Of a stretch of DNA of 64,000 nucleotides, positions 52,772 through 62,639 are shown one piece after another. Source of the DNA: Methylobacterium frigidaeris. GTDB taxonomy: Bacteria; Pseudomonadota; Alphaproteobacteria; Rhizobiales; Beijerinckiaceae. Numbering within the stretch: position 1 is the stretch's first letter; each line of letters opens with the position of its first letter. Location: positions 1 to 64,000 of the forward strand of contig NZ_BPQJ01000015.1 of the NCBI RefSeq assembly GCF_022179185.1, given 5' to 3'. Both the position numbers and the translations under genes were made by a program. A model generated the notes under the pieces. That model saw only the letters and a program-made list of their open reading frames with translations, ran no database searches and had not been told where the DNA came from.

Positions 52772-53779
52772 TTAGGGCTTCGCTGGACGTTTGCCGCGAC
52801 CGGGCACCCCGCCGCCGTTCGGCTCGGCGGGCAGCGCGCCCTGTCCCGCGGCCGGCGCCGCGAGGGCGGCGAGCGCCTCGGCCCTCGCCGGAGGCGGCGG
52901 GAGCTCGTCCAGGGCCGCCGAGACGGCTTTCGCGATCTTGGCGAAGCCCGCAGGGGTGGGATGAAGCTCGTTCGCCCATTCGGCGGCCGAAAGCGTGCCC
53001 TGCGTATCGATCAGGTGGAAGTTGTAGGCTGCGTTGGACGCGAGCCGCGCGAGCATGGCCCTGAAGGCGACGAGCGCTTCCCGAACGATGGCGGTTCCCG
53101 CCGCGGTGGACCAGTTGCAGAAGTCGAGCGATGGCTTGAGCCAGGGGCCGGCGCAGGGCGGGTGCGCCCCGTTCGGGATCGGAAAGTCGTAGCAATGGGC
53201 GAGGATCGGGACGCCGGGCGATACCCGGTCGCGCATGGCGAAGAGGGCGAGGTAGCAGGCCTCGACCATGCCGAGCGCACCATCGAACCGCGCCGCGTTG
53301 AGGCCGCGGTTCCGCCCGTCGTTGAAATCGAGGAAGATGCAGAACTGCTCCCCGGCGATGTCGTTGCCGCCGGCCGAGAACAGGATCGCGTCCGGCTTGC
53401 CGTCGATCCAGTTCGCGGGATCGCGCAGGGCAGCGATCATCCGCGACTGCTTCTCCAGGGACATCATCCCGACCGCGGCGTCGCCGTGATGGGCGAGGTT
53501 GAGGATGGTGGGCGGCATCGGGCCGATCCGGCGCAGCTGGGCGATGACGTCGGTATCGACCAGCGGCAGCCCGTTCCCCGTCAGGGGATAGTCGAACCAG
53601 CTGTCGCCCTGCGCGAGAAGAACCAGGGGGCGGTTGAGGATCGGGGCGCGCAGCAGGCTCGCGCTCGCCTGGGCGGTCGCGAGTCGGGCGATGTTCGCCT
53701 TGTGGACGGCGACGCGCTGGGCGATGTCCCGCTCGATGCGCCGGTTGATCTCGTCCTGGGCCAGGATCTCGTCCGCCAT
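52772..53779 (-). CDS. SGNH/GDSL-type hydrolase
   Basis: A 335-residue cytoplasmic-looking protein without signal peptide. SGNH blocks are present: GDSWFDYP (Ser nucleophile) near residue 60, SAGGNDIAG (Asn block) near 135 and NELHPTPAGF (Asp/His block) near 288. The N-terminal ~40 residues are a charged helix (AQDEINRRIERDIAQRVAVH). GGGAGGAAG lies before ATG 53779. Hydrolyses an ester of an unknown substrate. The C-terminus is Ala/Pro/Gly-rich. It may not belong to the uptake cluster downstream, as a 102-bp gap separates them. Confidence 0.82.
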   Translation of the reverse strand: MADEILAQDEINRRIERDIAQRVAVHKANIARLATAQASASLLRAPILNRPLVLLAQGDSWFDYPLTGNGLPLVDTDVIAQLRRIGPMPPTILNLAHHGDAAVGMMSLEKQSRMIAALRDPANWIDGKPDAILFSAGGNDIAGEQFCIFLDFNDGRNRGLNAARFDGALGMVEACYLALFAMRDRVSPGVPILAHCYDFPIPNGAHPPCAGPWLKPSLDFCNWSTAAGTAIVREALVAFRAMLARLASNAAYNFHLIDTQGTLSAAEWANELHPTPAGFAKIAKAVSAALDELPPPPARAEALAALAAPAAGQGALPAEPNGGGVPGRGKRPAKP

Positions 53780-53891
53780 GCTGTCTTCCTCCCGTGTCGG
53801 ACGGCGCGAAACGATCGATGTTGGATCAAGGAATTCTTCTTTGTGCCCGCCATCATCGACGATCAATGGGATTCTGATGATGACCTGACCG

Positions 53892-54125
53892 TCAAAAAGA
53901 CTTGAGTTTTGCTAACTCTGCCAACATGATTTGCACAAATTCAGAAACAAGCCGCACGGCATCCTTGTGCGAGCGTTCACGAAAGATATGTGACCAATAT
54001 TCTGTCAGTTTATAGGACGATCCGGCCTTCAGCAAGATCCGACACGCCGTTCGATGGTTGGTTGTCCGGCCGCTCGGCTTGTGCGCTGCACGCGTGACAG
54101 CGAAAGTCTGCCTCGACGACCTGGC
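53892..54125 (-). pseudogene. AT-rich gene remnant or very small gene
   Basis: An open frame of 77 sense codons lies on the minus strand between stops at 54126 and 53892. Its last ~45 codons read as a credible protein end (SSYKLTEYWSHIFRERSHKD, then AVRLVSEFVQIMLAELAKLK). Codons such as TTT, TTA and TCT are rare elsewhere in the window, and GC content here is far below the flanks. There is no ATG in frame; a TTG at 54035 would give 47 residues. The mix of helical sequence and foreign composition suggests the 3' end of an acquired gene that lost its start. No family recognised. Confidence 0.4.
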
Positions 54126-54429
54126 TCAGGCAGCGAAATGACCGGCGGCCGATCGCTGCGAATCAACGGAGCGGGCCGCGGATGGTGGTCTCGTCGCCTG
54201 TCCTGATGCGGAGTGGTGGTCCAGTACAGTATCAGCCGCATTGTGCCGGCGTCATGCCCCATGCGTGTATTTGCGACGACGAACCGGTCGCAACGGCGAA
54301 CGCTTGTCCGTCGTGGCGAGCCTTGGGGCTCACCGGGATGTTTCATGCTTAACTGCGAATTAACCATGGTACGCGATTGTCGGACTCAACGCTCATCAAT
54401 GGCCCGACAAGGCCCACGGGACATACGTC
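54126..54429. other. Gene-free region before the coiled-coil protein
   Basis: This 304-bp stretch is moderately AT-rich compared with most of the window. The part at 54340-54420 probably holds the promoter of the next gene, but I cannot place -35 and -10 boxes firmly. No RNA structure or repeat stands out. Confidence 0.4.
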
Positions 54430-54987
54430 ATGGGACTCGACGTCTTCGAGAGCACTCGCGCGACACGACCAGGCAGCGAATGCGAACAGCTCGAGCGGAG
54501 CTTCGTCACGAATCTCGCCGATGTGCTCCGGTCGATCGGTGCCATGAACGAGCGTGAGGGCCTGCCGCCGGTCGACGGCAGCTCGCCGCCGCGGGACTGG
54601 GACGCGCTGATCGCGCATGTGCGGAGAGCCGCGCGCGGGCCCGGCGAGAACGGGACACCGAACCGGGATCGCGAGCTTCAGGCCCAGACCCTGCTCCGCA
54701 GCGCGCACAAGCGCCTCGACGAGGCCGCCGCGCGCGAGGCGCAGGCCGAGGCGCGGGTGCGTGCCGCCGAGGCAAGAGTGCGTGCGGCGGAGGATGCCGC
54801 CCGCGCCGCGGAGGAGCGGGCGGCCGCGACGATCGAGGCGGCCGAGGCTCGCGCGCGCCGGGCCGAGGAGGCCGCCCGCAGCGCCCTGGACTGGCTGCAG
54901 CGCCTGCGGCAGGCGGGACCGACGGATCTCCACGGAGGGTCCGCCGTGGCGCCGCTCCCCGGCCTTCGTCTCCGGCGCGTCGCCTGA
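54430..54987 (+). CDS. Ala/Arg/Glu-rich coiled-coil protein, 185 aa
   Basis: The N-terminal ~85 residues look globular (LERSFVTNLADVLRSIGAMN, SPPRDWDALIAHVRRAAR). Residues ~90-165 are a heptad coiled coil of Ala, Arg and Glu (AAEARVRAAEARVRAAEDAA). The sequence EARVRAAE is internally duplicated, indicating expansion by short repeats. No signal peptide or membrane segment. The start MGLDVFES is at ATG 54430 with GGGACA upstream. I recognise no family. It may act as a scaffold or cytoskeleton-like protein. Confidence 0.6.
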   Translation: MGLDVFESTRATRPGSECEQLERSFVTNLADVLRSIGAMNEREGLPPVDGSSPPRDWDALIAHVRRAARGPGENGTPNRDRELQAQTLLRSAHKRLDEAAAREAQAEARVRAAEARVRAAEDAARAAEERAAATIEAAEARARRAEEAARSALDWLQRLRQAGPTDLHGGSAVAPLPGLRLRRVA

Positions 54988-55001
54988 GCGGACGCGCCCC
55001 C

Positions 55002-55949
55002 CTAATATCCGCGAATCACGTCCACGGCCGCCGGGATCCGCCCCGACGCGCGATAGGCGCGCAGGTTGCCGGCAACGACCGCGGCCGCGCTGGCCGGGGT
55101 GGTCGGCCCGGAGATGTGCGGCAGCACGGTCACGCCGGGATGGCGCCACAGGGGTGACTCCGGCGGCAGCGGCTCGACCTCGAACACGTCCAGCACCGCA
55201 TGGGAGAGCTGCCCCGCATCGAGGGCGGCGATGAGCGCGTCGGTCGCGACGATCGGCCCGCGACCGAAATTGATCAGTGCCGCCCCCGGCTTCATCCCGG
55301 CGAGCCGCCCGGCATCGAGGAGGCCGCGCGTCTCCCCGGTCAGCGGCAGCAGGCAGACGGCGATGTCGCTCGCCGCGAGCAGGTCGGCCAGACCCTCGGA
55401 CCCGGAGAAGCCCGTCACCCCCGGCGGCACCTCCTTGGGCGAGCGGCTCCAGGCCGCGACCCGGAAGCCCGCCCCCGTCAGGCGTTCGGCCGCTGCGCTC
55501 CCGAGCGCCCCGAGGCCCAGGAGCCCCACGGTGACCTCGGACGGCGGCCGGTAGGCGAGCTGCCGCCAAGTTCCGGCTTCCTGCTGGCGCCGATAGGCCG
55601 GCATGTCGCGCTGCAGGTAGTAGGTCCAGGCCAGCACCGCCTCGGCCATGGTGCGGGCAAGCTCGGGATCGATCAGGCGGACGATCGGCACGCCGTTCTG
55701 CCCGAGATCGCGCACCAGCCGCTCGACCCCGGCCCACAGGCTCTGGATCCAGGCGAGGTTCGGCAGGAGCGCCACCTCGGCGGGATCGGGATTGGCGACG
55801 ATGGCGATCCGGATGCCGGCGCGCTCCGCCGCGCTTAACCGTCGGAACGGCCGGATGGTCTCCTCCGGGAGCGCTGCGGACAGCGCCGCCAGGAAGTCGG
55901 CCTCCTCCTCCGCGTCGAGGTTGCCCAGGAAGGCGATCGGCTCGGACAT
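55002..55949 (-). CDS. D-2-hydroxyacid dehydrogenase (glyoxylate/hydroxypyruvate reductase A-like)
   Basis: A 315-residue NAD(P)-dependent dehydrogenase. The Rossmann motif is LLGLGALGSAAAERL near residue 145, catalytic Arg in INFGRGPIV near 240, Glu nearby in VFEVEPLPPE and His in LPHISGPT. The Trp-rich stretch LAWIQSLWAGVERL is typical of the GhrA branch, which reduces glyoxylate and hydroxypyruvate. GGGAG precedes ATG 55949. It follows the aminotransferase gene on the same strand at a 98-bp distance, so the two may be co-expressed in keto acid metabolism. Confidence 0.88.
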   Translation of the reverse strand: MSEPIAFLGNLDAEEEADFLAALSAALPEETIRPFRRLSAAERAGIRIAIVANPDPAEVALLPNLAWIQSLWAGVERLVRDLGQNGVPIVRLIDPELARTMAEAVLAWTYYLQRDMPAYRRQQEAGTWRQLAYRPPSEVTVGLLGLGALGSAAAERLTGAGFRVAAWSRSPKEVPPGVTGFSGSEGLADLLAASDIAVCLLPLTGETRGLLDAGRLAGMKPGAALINFGRGPIVATDALIAALDAGQLSHAVLDVFEVEPLPPESPLWRHPGVTVLPHISGPTTPASAAAVVAGNLRAYRASGRIPAAVDVIRGY

Positions 55950-56047
55950 CTGACACTCCCTCTGAGCATCATTCGCCGGAGTGGCTGCCGGTTCGGCGAA
56001 TGATGCACAAACACTAAGCCAAGCAGAGTTGCGCCATGCAGCTCTGC

Positions 56048-57256
56048 TCAGCGGCCGAGGACCGGGGTGAGGCGGGCAACCGCCTCCCGGGCGAGGCCCG
56101 GGCTGATGGCGAAGCACAGGCGGATGAAGCCCTCGCCCTCCGGCCCGAAGGCGGTGCCCGGCGCGACGCCGACCTTCGCCTCCTCGAGGAGCCGGAAGGC
56201 GATGTCGAGGCTGGTCTCCTCGGGGCGCGGGGTCCCGGGGCCGGCGACGCGGGCCATCAGGTAGAAGGCGCCCTCCGGCACCGACACGGTCACGCCCGGC
56301 AGGCGGGAGAGGCCCGCGACCAGGATCTCGCGGCTCTCGGCGCAGCGGGCGACCATCTGGCGGATGAAGCCGTCGCCCTCCTCGAGCGCCGTCACGGCGG
56401 CGTGCTGGATGAAGGTCGGGATCGAGGTGGTGTTGTACTGGCCGAGCTTGGCGAAGGTGGGCCCGAGCCCGCGCGGGGCGATCAGCCAGCCGGCGCGCCA
56501 GCCGGTCATCGCCCAGTTCTTCGAGAAGGTGTTGGTGACGACCAGCCGGTCGTCCTCGGTGCAGATCTGCAGGAAGGACGGCGCGATGGCGTTGCCGTAG
56601 GTGAAATGGGCGTAGACCTCGTCGGCGATGATCCACAGGCCCCGCGCCCGGGCGAGGTCGCGCAGTGCCTTCATCTCGTCGAGCGGCATGATCCAGCCGG
56701 TCGGGTTCGAGGGCGAGTTCACCACGATCACGCGGGTGCGCGGGGTGATCGCCGCCTCGATGTCGGCGAGCGGCAGGGCGAAGCGCCCGTCGGCCTGCAC
56801 CCGGTAGGGCACCGTCACCGGCACGCCGCCGGTGATGCGCACCGCCTCCGCCAGGTTCGGCCAGGCCGGAGAGGGGATGATGATCTCGTCGCCGGGCTCC
56901 AGCAGGGCCTGGGCCGCCTGCATGATCGCGTTCATGCCGCCGGCGGTGACGGCGAAGCGCTCCGGCGGGATCGCCACGTCCCAGTGCCGGGCGTGGTAGG
57001 CGCTCAACGCCTCGCGCAGGCGCGGCAGGCCGAGCGAGGTGGCGTAGCGGGTGTGGCCCGCCACCATCGCCTGGTGGGCGGCCTCGACGATGAAGGGCGG
57101 CGTCGGCAGGTCGCCCTCGCCGATCCACAGCTTGACCACCTCGGGATCGTCCCGGCCGCGGTCGGCGACGAGGCCGATCTGGCTCGTGCCGATGCCGCGC
57201 ATCCGCGGCGACAGCGTGGCGGCGAGGTCCGGCGTGGTGGTCTCCGCGTGGGTCAT
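56048..57256 (-). CDS. Class I/II PLP-dependent aminotransferase
   Basis: A 402-residue aminotransferase. The PLP Lys is in FSKNWAMTGWRAGW (residue ~240), the Asn-Pro motif in NSPSNPTGW, and the Asp-x-x-Tyr in IADEVYAHFTYG. The C-terminal Arg that binds the alpha-carboxylate is in FIRLCFAIS. This is the aspartate aminotransferase-like (AAT-I) fold. Start MTHAETT at 57256 was chosen because the longer frame is Arg/His-rich and overlaps the divergent promoter region. Amino donor unknown; likely an aromatic or aspartate-type acid. Divergent from the alpha/beta hydrolase. Confidence 0.88.
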   Translation of the reverse strand: MTHAETTTPDLAATLSPRMRGIGTSQIGLVADRGRDDPEVVKLWIGEGDLPTPPFIVEAAHQAMVAGHTRYATSLGLPRLREALSAYHARHWDVAIPPERFAVTAGGMNAIMQAAQALLEPGDEIIIPSPAWPNLAEAVRITGGVPVTVPYRVQADGRFALPLADIEAAITPRTRVIVVNSPSNPTGWIMPLDEMKALRDLARARGLWIIADEVYAHFTYGNAIAPSFLQICTEDDRLVVTNTFSKNWAMTGWRAGWLIAPRGLGPTFAKLGQYNTTSIPTFIQHAAVTALEEGDGFIRQMVARCAESREILVAGLSRLPGVTVSVPEGAFYLMARVAGPGTPRPEETSLDIAFRLLEEAKVGVAPGTAFGPEGEGFIRLCFAISPGLAREAVARLTPVLGR

Positions 57257-57486
57257 CGGTGGCTCGTGCCCTCGTGTGGTGCCAGCGTCTCGGTGGCGGG
57301 ATCGATGGTGGCAAGCGTGTCGGTGGTTCCTCCATAGCATCGGCGGGGCGGCGCGCGAGCCGCACTCCACGCATATGTCGCTCGGGTTCCTGCCGATGGA
57401 CCTCGACCGCCGGACCTTTGCCGGTGGACCTGGGCCGGAGGACCGCTACAACGCTCTCAAGAACGAACAACCGGAGGAAAACGAGC

Positions 57487-58287
57487 GTGACGGTCAACCG
57501 CAGAACGGCCCTGGCGGGCGTCTCCGCCCTCGGTGCCGCCGCCCTCGCGACGGGCGCCGCGCAGGCGCAAGGTGCGTCAAAGACTTACGTGCTGGTGCAT
57601 GGCGCCTATGGCGGCGGCTGGATCTGGCGCGACGTCGCCGCCGGCCTGCGCGGCCGAGGCCACCGGGTCTTCACGCCGACGCAGACCGGGCTCGGCGAGC
57701 GCAGCCACCTGCTGTCGCGCCAGATCACGGTCGAGACCCATATCGAGGACGTGGCGAGCGTGATCGCCACGGAGGACCTGCGCGACGTCATCCTGGTCGG
57801 GCATTCCTATGGCGGCATGGCGGTCACCGGGGTCGCCGACCGCATGACCGACCGGATCCGCCACATCGTCTACCTCGACGCGCTGATCCCCGAGAACGGC
57901 GACACCGCCTTCACCATCCTTCCCGCCGGCATGGCGGATGCCCGGCGCAAGACGGCTTTGGAGCAGGGCGCGGGCGTGGCGCTGCCGGTGCCCGGCCCGG
58001 AGGCGTTCCCGATCCCGGCGGGGCCGGCCAAGGACTGGTTCATGCAGCGCCTGCGGCCGCACCCGATCGGCACCTACGAGAGCCCGGTGCGGCTCACGAA
58101 GCCCGCCGGCGCCGGCCTGCCGGTGCTCTACGTTGCCTATACCGCCCCGGCGCTCGCCTCGATCGAGCCGAGCCGGCAGCGCGCGAAGGCCAAATCCGGC
58201 TGGGAGTACCGGGAACTGGCGGTGCCGCACGACGTCGAGGTGCCTAATCCAGAGAAGGTCGTCGAGGTGCTGGCGGGGGTGGAGTAG
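57487..58287 (+). CDS. Exported alpha/beta hydrolase (Tat signal)
   Basis: A 266-residue hydrolase with a Tat-type N-terminus (NRRTALAGVSALGAAALATG, cut near AQAQG). Oxyanion motif is LVHGAYGGGW, nucleophile elbow VGHSYGG, and acid/base positions fall in TAPALASIE and VPHDVEVP. Related to the esterase/salicylate-esterase-like group of small plant-type hydrolases. GGAGG at 57473-57477 gives GTG 57487 as start. Its role in the periplasm is unknown. Confidence 0.85.
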   Translation: MTVNRRTALAGVSALGAAALATGAAQAQGASKTYVLVHGAYGGGWIWRDVAAGLRGRGHRVFTPTQTGLGERSHLLSRQITVETHIEDVASVIATEDLRDVILVGHSYGGMAVTGVADRMTDRIRHIVYLDALIPENGDTAFTILPAGMADARRKTALEQGAGVALPVPGPEAFPIPAGPAKDWFMQRLRPHPIGTYESPVRLTKPAGAGLPVLYVAYTAPALASIEPSRQRAKAKSGWEYRELAVPHDVEVPNPEKVVEVLAGVE

Positions 58288-58342
58288 GGCCGAGCCCATG
58301 TGACTCGACTGGTGCCTCTGATCTGACCGAGGGAAATCGAAT

Positions 58343-58392
58343 CCTCCGCGTCATTCCGGGGCCGCGTAGCGGAGACCGGAATGACGCGGAGG
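58343..58392. repeat. Palindromic element with core CGTCATTCCGG
   Basis: CCTCCGCGTCATTCCGG (58343-58359) and its exact complement (58376-58392) enclose a 16-base loop, giving 17-bp arms. The core is similar to the dyad at 41110-41149. It lies between the convergent hydrolase and dicarboxylate transporter genes, where it may work as a bidirectional terminator or belong to a dispersed repeat family. Confidence 0.65.
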
Positions 58393-58454
58393 GGTGTCAA
58401 GTCTGCAGCTCGCACTTGGCCGGCGGCGGCTTTGGGACCGCCGGCCCTCTCACC

Positions 58455-59768
58455 TCACGCCGCCTTGCCGGCCGGCACAGGCAGGTCGGCCGGCGCCTCG
58501 GCCGCCTCGTCCTCGCCCTCCTGCATCTCGCCCTGCCAGCGGGCGACCGCGGCGGTGGCGAGGCCATTGCCGAGCACGTTGGTGACGGTGCGGCCCATGT
58601 CGAGGATCTGGTCGACGCCCATGATCAGCAGGATGCCGGCGGCGGGCAGGCCGAACATCGGCACCGTCGCGGCCACCACGACGAGGGAGGCGCGCGGCAC
58701 GCCGGCGATGCCCTTGCTGGTCACCATCATCACGAGGAGCATGGTGAGCTGCTCGGTGACGCCGAGATGGATGCCGAAGGCTTGCGCGATGAACAGCGAG
58801 GCCAGCGCCTGGTACATCATCGAGCCGTCGAGGTTGAACGAGTAGCCGAGCGGCAGCACGAAGCCGGTGACGCGGGGCCGCACGCCGAACCGCTCCAGCA
58901 CCTCGACGGTGCGCGGGAAGGCGGCCTCGCTGCTCGCGGTCGAGAAGGCGACGATCATCGGGGTGCGCAGCAGGCGCAGCAGCCGCACCACGCTGTTGCC
59001 GAGCACCAGCCAGCCGGCACCGATGAGGAGCGCCCACAGCACCGCGAGGCCGAGATAGAACACGGCGATGAACTTGCCGTAGTCGATGAGCACGCCGAGG
59101 CCCTGGATGGTGACGACGGACGCCATGGCGGCGAAGACCGCCAGGGGGGCCACCTGCATCACCGCGTCGGTGACCTTGAACATCACGTTGGCGAGGCCGT
59201 TCAGCATGTGCACCATCGGATCGGCGTAAGCACGGTCGATCGCGCTGAGGCCGAAGCCGAAGAACACCGAGAAGACCAGGATCTGCAGCACCTCGTTCGT
59301 CGCCATCGCCGACACGATGCTGGTCGGGAAGACGTGGGTGATGAACTCGCGCAGGTTGATCGAGGCGGCCTTGAGCCCCGTCGGGGCCGCGGCATCCGGC
59401 AGCGGCAGGCCGAGGCTGGCGCCGGGCTGGAAGATGTTCGCGACGAGGAAGCCGAGGGAGAGCGAGACGATCGAGGCGGTGAGGAACCAGCCCATGGCGT
59501 AACCGGCGACGCGGCCGACCGCCTTGGTGTCGCCGAAGCTCGCGATGCCCGCCACGATGGTGGCGAAGACCAAGGGCGCGATGATCATCTTGATCAGCCG
59601 CAGGAAGATGTCGGTACCGATGGTGAAGTAGCCGGCGATCTCCTTCGCCTCGGCGGGGCTCGCCGCCATGCCGTGCAGCACCGCGCCGACCGCGACGCCG
59701 AGGGCGAGGCCTATTCCGGTGTAGAGCGTCAGCCGGCCCGAGCGCCCGGTCGGTTCAACCTGTGCCAT
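58455..59768 (-). CDS. Dicarboxylate/amino acid:cation symporter (DctA/GltP-like)
   Basis: A 437-residue DAACS transporter with the family signature GTDIFLRLIKMIIAPLVF. The hairpin-loop serine motif AFSTASSEAAFPRTVE and the substrate-binding helix GYSFNLDGSMMYQALASLFI follow, along with GVPRASLVV. Members take up C4-dicarboxylates or glutamate/aspartate with Na+ or H+. It is the downstream gene of aspA (117-bp gap, same strand), so aspartate or fumarate uptake is likely. The C-terminal tail is acidic and cytoplasmic. Confidence 0.92.
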   Translation of the reverse strand: MAQVEPTGRSGRLTLYTGIGLALGVAVGAVLHGMAASPAEAKEIAGYFTIGTDIFLRLIKMIIAPLVFATIVAGIASFGDTKAVGRVAGYAMGWFLTASIVSLSLGFLVANIFQPGASLGLPLPDAAAPTGLKAASINLREFITHVFPTSIVSAMATNEVLQILVFSVFFGFGLSAIDRAYADPMVHMLNGLANVMFKVTDAVMQVAPLAVFAAMASVVTIQGLGVLIDYGKFIAVFYLGLAVLWALLIGAGWLVLGNSVVRLLRLLRTPMIVAFSTASSEAAFPRTVEVLERFGVRPRVTGFVLPLGYSFNLDGSMMYQALASLFIAQAFGIHLGVTEQLTMLLVMMVTSKGIAGVPRASLVVVAATVPMFGLPAAGILLIMGVDQILDMGRTVTNVLGNGLATAAVARWQGEMQEGEDEAAEAPADLPVPAGKAA

Positions 59769-59885
59769 TTCTCATGTTCCTCCCAAGGGTGAACGGATAT
59801 GCGGCAAGGGCCCCGGGCGCGGTCTGTGCGCGCCCCGGGTCTCCCGCGGATGTCTGGCGTTTCCGTCCGTGGATTGGCGGCGAGA

Positions 59886-61301
<1,416 letters not shown>

Positions 61302-61504
61302 GGGAGGGCTCCTGACGCTGGAATTCTGGCCGCGCGGGCGCGAGCCGGCGCGCCAGATGGCGGGCAGGCGGCGGGGCCGCGTCGAAGGACGGAGATGAGC
61401 CGGGGCCGTGCCCGCCGGTTCGCTGAGGAAAAGCGGCGCCGTCACCGGATGGCGGCGGGATAATCCCGGCCGTGGCACCGCGCCAATGCTATGTTTGCCA
61501 GGAA

Positions 61505-62404
61505 CTATTCCGCATCCGAATAGTTTGGCGGGTCCTCCGCCGCGACGGCCCACACTTCGTCCAGGAACGAGCGGTGGCGCTCGGCGCTGCGGTAGAGCCG
61601 GATGTCCATCGGCATCTCGCGGCCGAGCACCGTCAGGGCGCCGGCCCGGATCTCGGGCTCGACCAGGCTGCGCGGCAGCCAGGCGATGCCGTGGCCGCCG
61701 AGCGCCATCGAGCGCAGGGCCTCGGCCATCGAGTTCTCGTTGGTGTGGACCGGGTAGGTCGCCGGCGCGTCCTCCGCCCCTTGGGCGATTCCCGCGAGGC
61801 GGCCGAGGAACGAGCCGCGGGAATATTGCAGCAGCGGCAGCCGGCCGCGCGCATCCGGCACCAGCCCGCGTGGGGCGGCCACCGCCGCCAGGCTGTCGCG
61901 CCCGACGACCCGGCAGGGATAGCGCTCGGGGTCGAGCGGGATCGGGATGCCCGGATGGTGATAGGTCAGGAGCAGGTCGTAGCCGCCCTCGACGAGCGCC
62001 TGGACGCAGATGTTGAAGTTGTCCGGCAGCACCCGGCTCGCCACGGGCCCGAGCGCGTCACGGATCCGGCCGAGCCAGCGCGGCAGGAACGACAGGCAGA
62101 GCGAGTGGAGCGCCGTGATCGTCACGACCGGCAGCCCGGCGCCGTCGCTGCGGGCGCGGAAATCGGCGCGGCTCAGGCTGAGCAATCGCACCACCTCCTC
62201 GGCCGTCTCGAGGAACTGGCGGCCGTCGGCGGTGAGCGTGATCGGATAGGTGCTGCGGTCGAGGAGCGCGGTGCCGAGCCAGACCTCGAGGGAGCGGATG
62301 CGCCGGCTGAACGCCGATTGGGTGACGACGCGCGATTCCGCCGAGCGCGAGAAGCTGCGGGTCTCGGCGAGGCTCAGGAAGTCCTCGATCCACTTGAGTT
62401 CCAT
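61505..62404 (-). CDS. LysR-family regulator, HypT/YjiE-like
   Basis: A 299-residue regulator. N-terminal helix-turn-helix is LKWIEDFLSLAETRSFSRSA, VVTQSAFSRRIRSLEVWLGT; effector domain starts near LPVVTITALHSLCLSFLPRW. The beginning closely resembles HypT (YjiE), the hypochlorite-responsive LysR protein of enterobacteria. HypT-like proteins next to aspA and dicarboxylate carriers are probably metabolic regulators rather than oxidant sensors. Same strand as aspA with a 203-bp gap, so it may act on the downstream pair. Confidence 0.9.
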   Translation of the reverse strand: MELKWIEDFLSLAETRSFSRSAESRVVTQSAFSRRIRSLEVWLGTALLDRSTYPITLTADGRQFLETAEEVVRLLSLSRADFRARSDGAGLPVVTITALHSLCLSFLPRWLGRIRDALGPVASRVLPDNFNICVQALVEGGYDLLLTYHHPGIPIPLDPERYPCRVVGRDSLAAVAAPRGLVPDARGRLPLLQYSRGSFLGRLAGIAQGAEDAPATYPVHTNENSMAEALRSMALGGHGIAWLPRSLVEPEIRAGALTVLGREMPMDIRLYRSAERHRSFLDEVWAVAAEDPPNYSDAE

Positions 62405-62488
62405 CGCTTTCGTCCGGGTGGGCGGGAGCTGCCGCGCGCGCCGCCTCCGCGTCTCGATGGATGATCGACAGACTTCGTCCCATTCACA

Positions 62489-62619
62489 ACCTCATCCCGA
62501 GGTGTCGGCCGATGGGACATCGACTGACATCGGAGGAGGGCTCCACGGATCGGGGAGGTTTCCGGACCCATCCTTCGAGGCCGGCCGACCTTCGATCGGC
62601 CGGCACCTCAGGACGAGGT
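62489..62619. repeat. Nested palindromic intergenic element, copy 2
   Basis: Outer arms 62489-62511 (ACCTCATCCCGAGGTG...) and 62597-62619 (...CACCTCAGGACGAGGT) match at about 20 of 23 positions. Inner strings GGAGGAGGGCTCCA and CATCCTTCGAGGCC are related to copy 1 at 26218-26344, with which the right arm shares a 17-base identity. The copy is more decayed than the first. Confidence 0.75.
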
Positions 62620-62639
62620 CGCGGGTGGGAGAGACGCGT

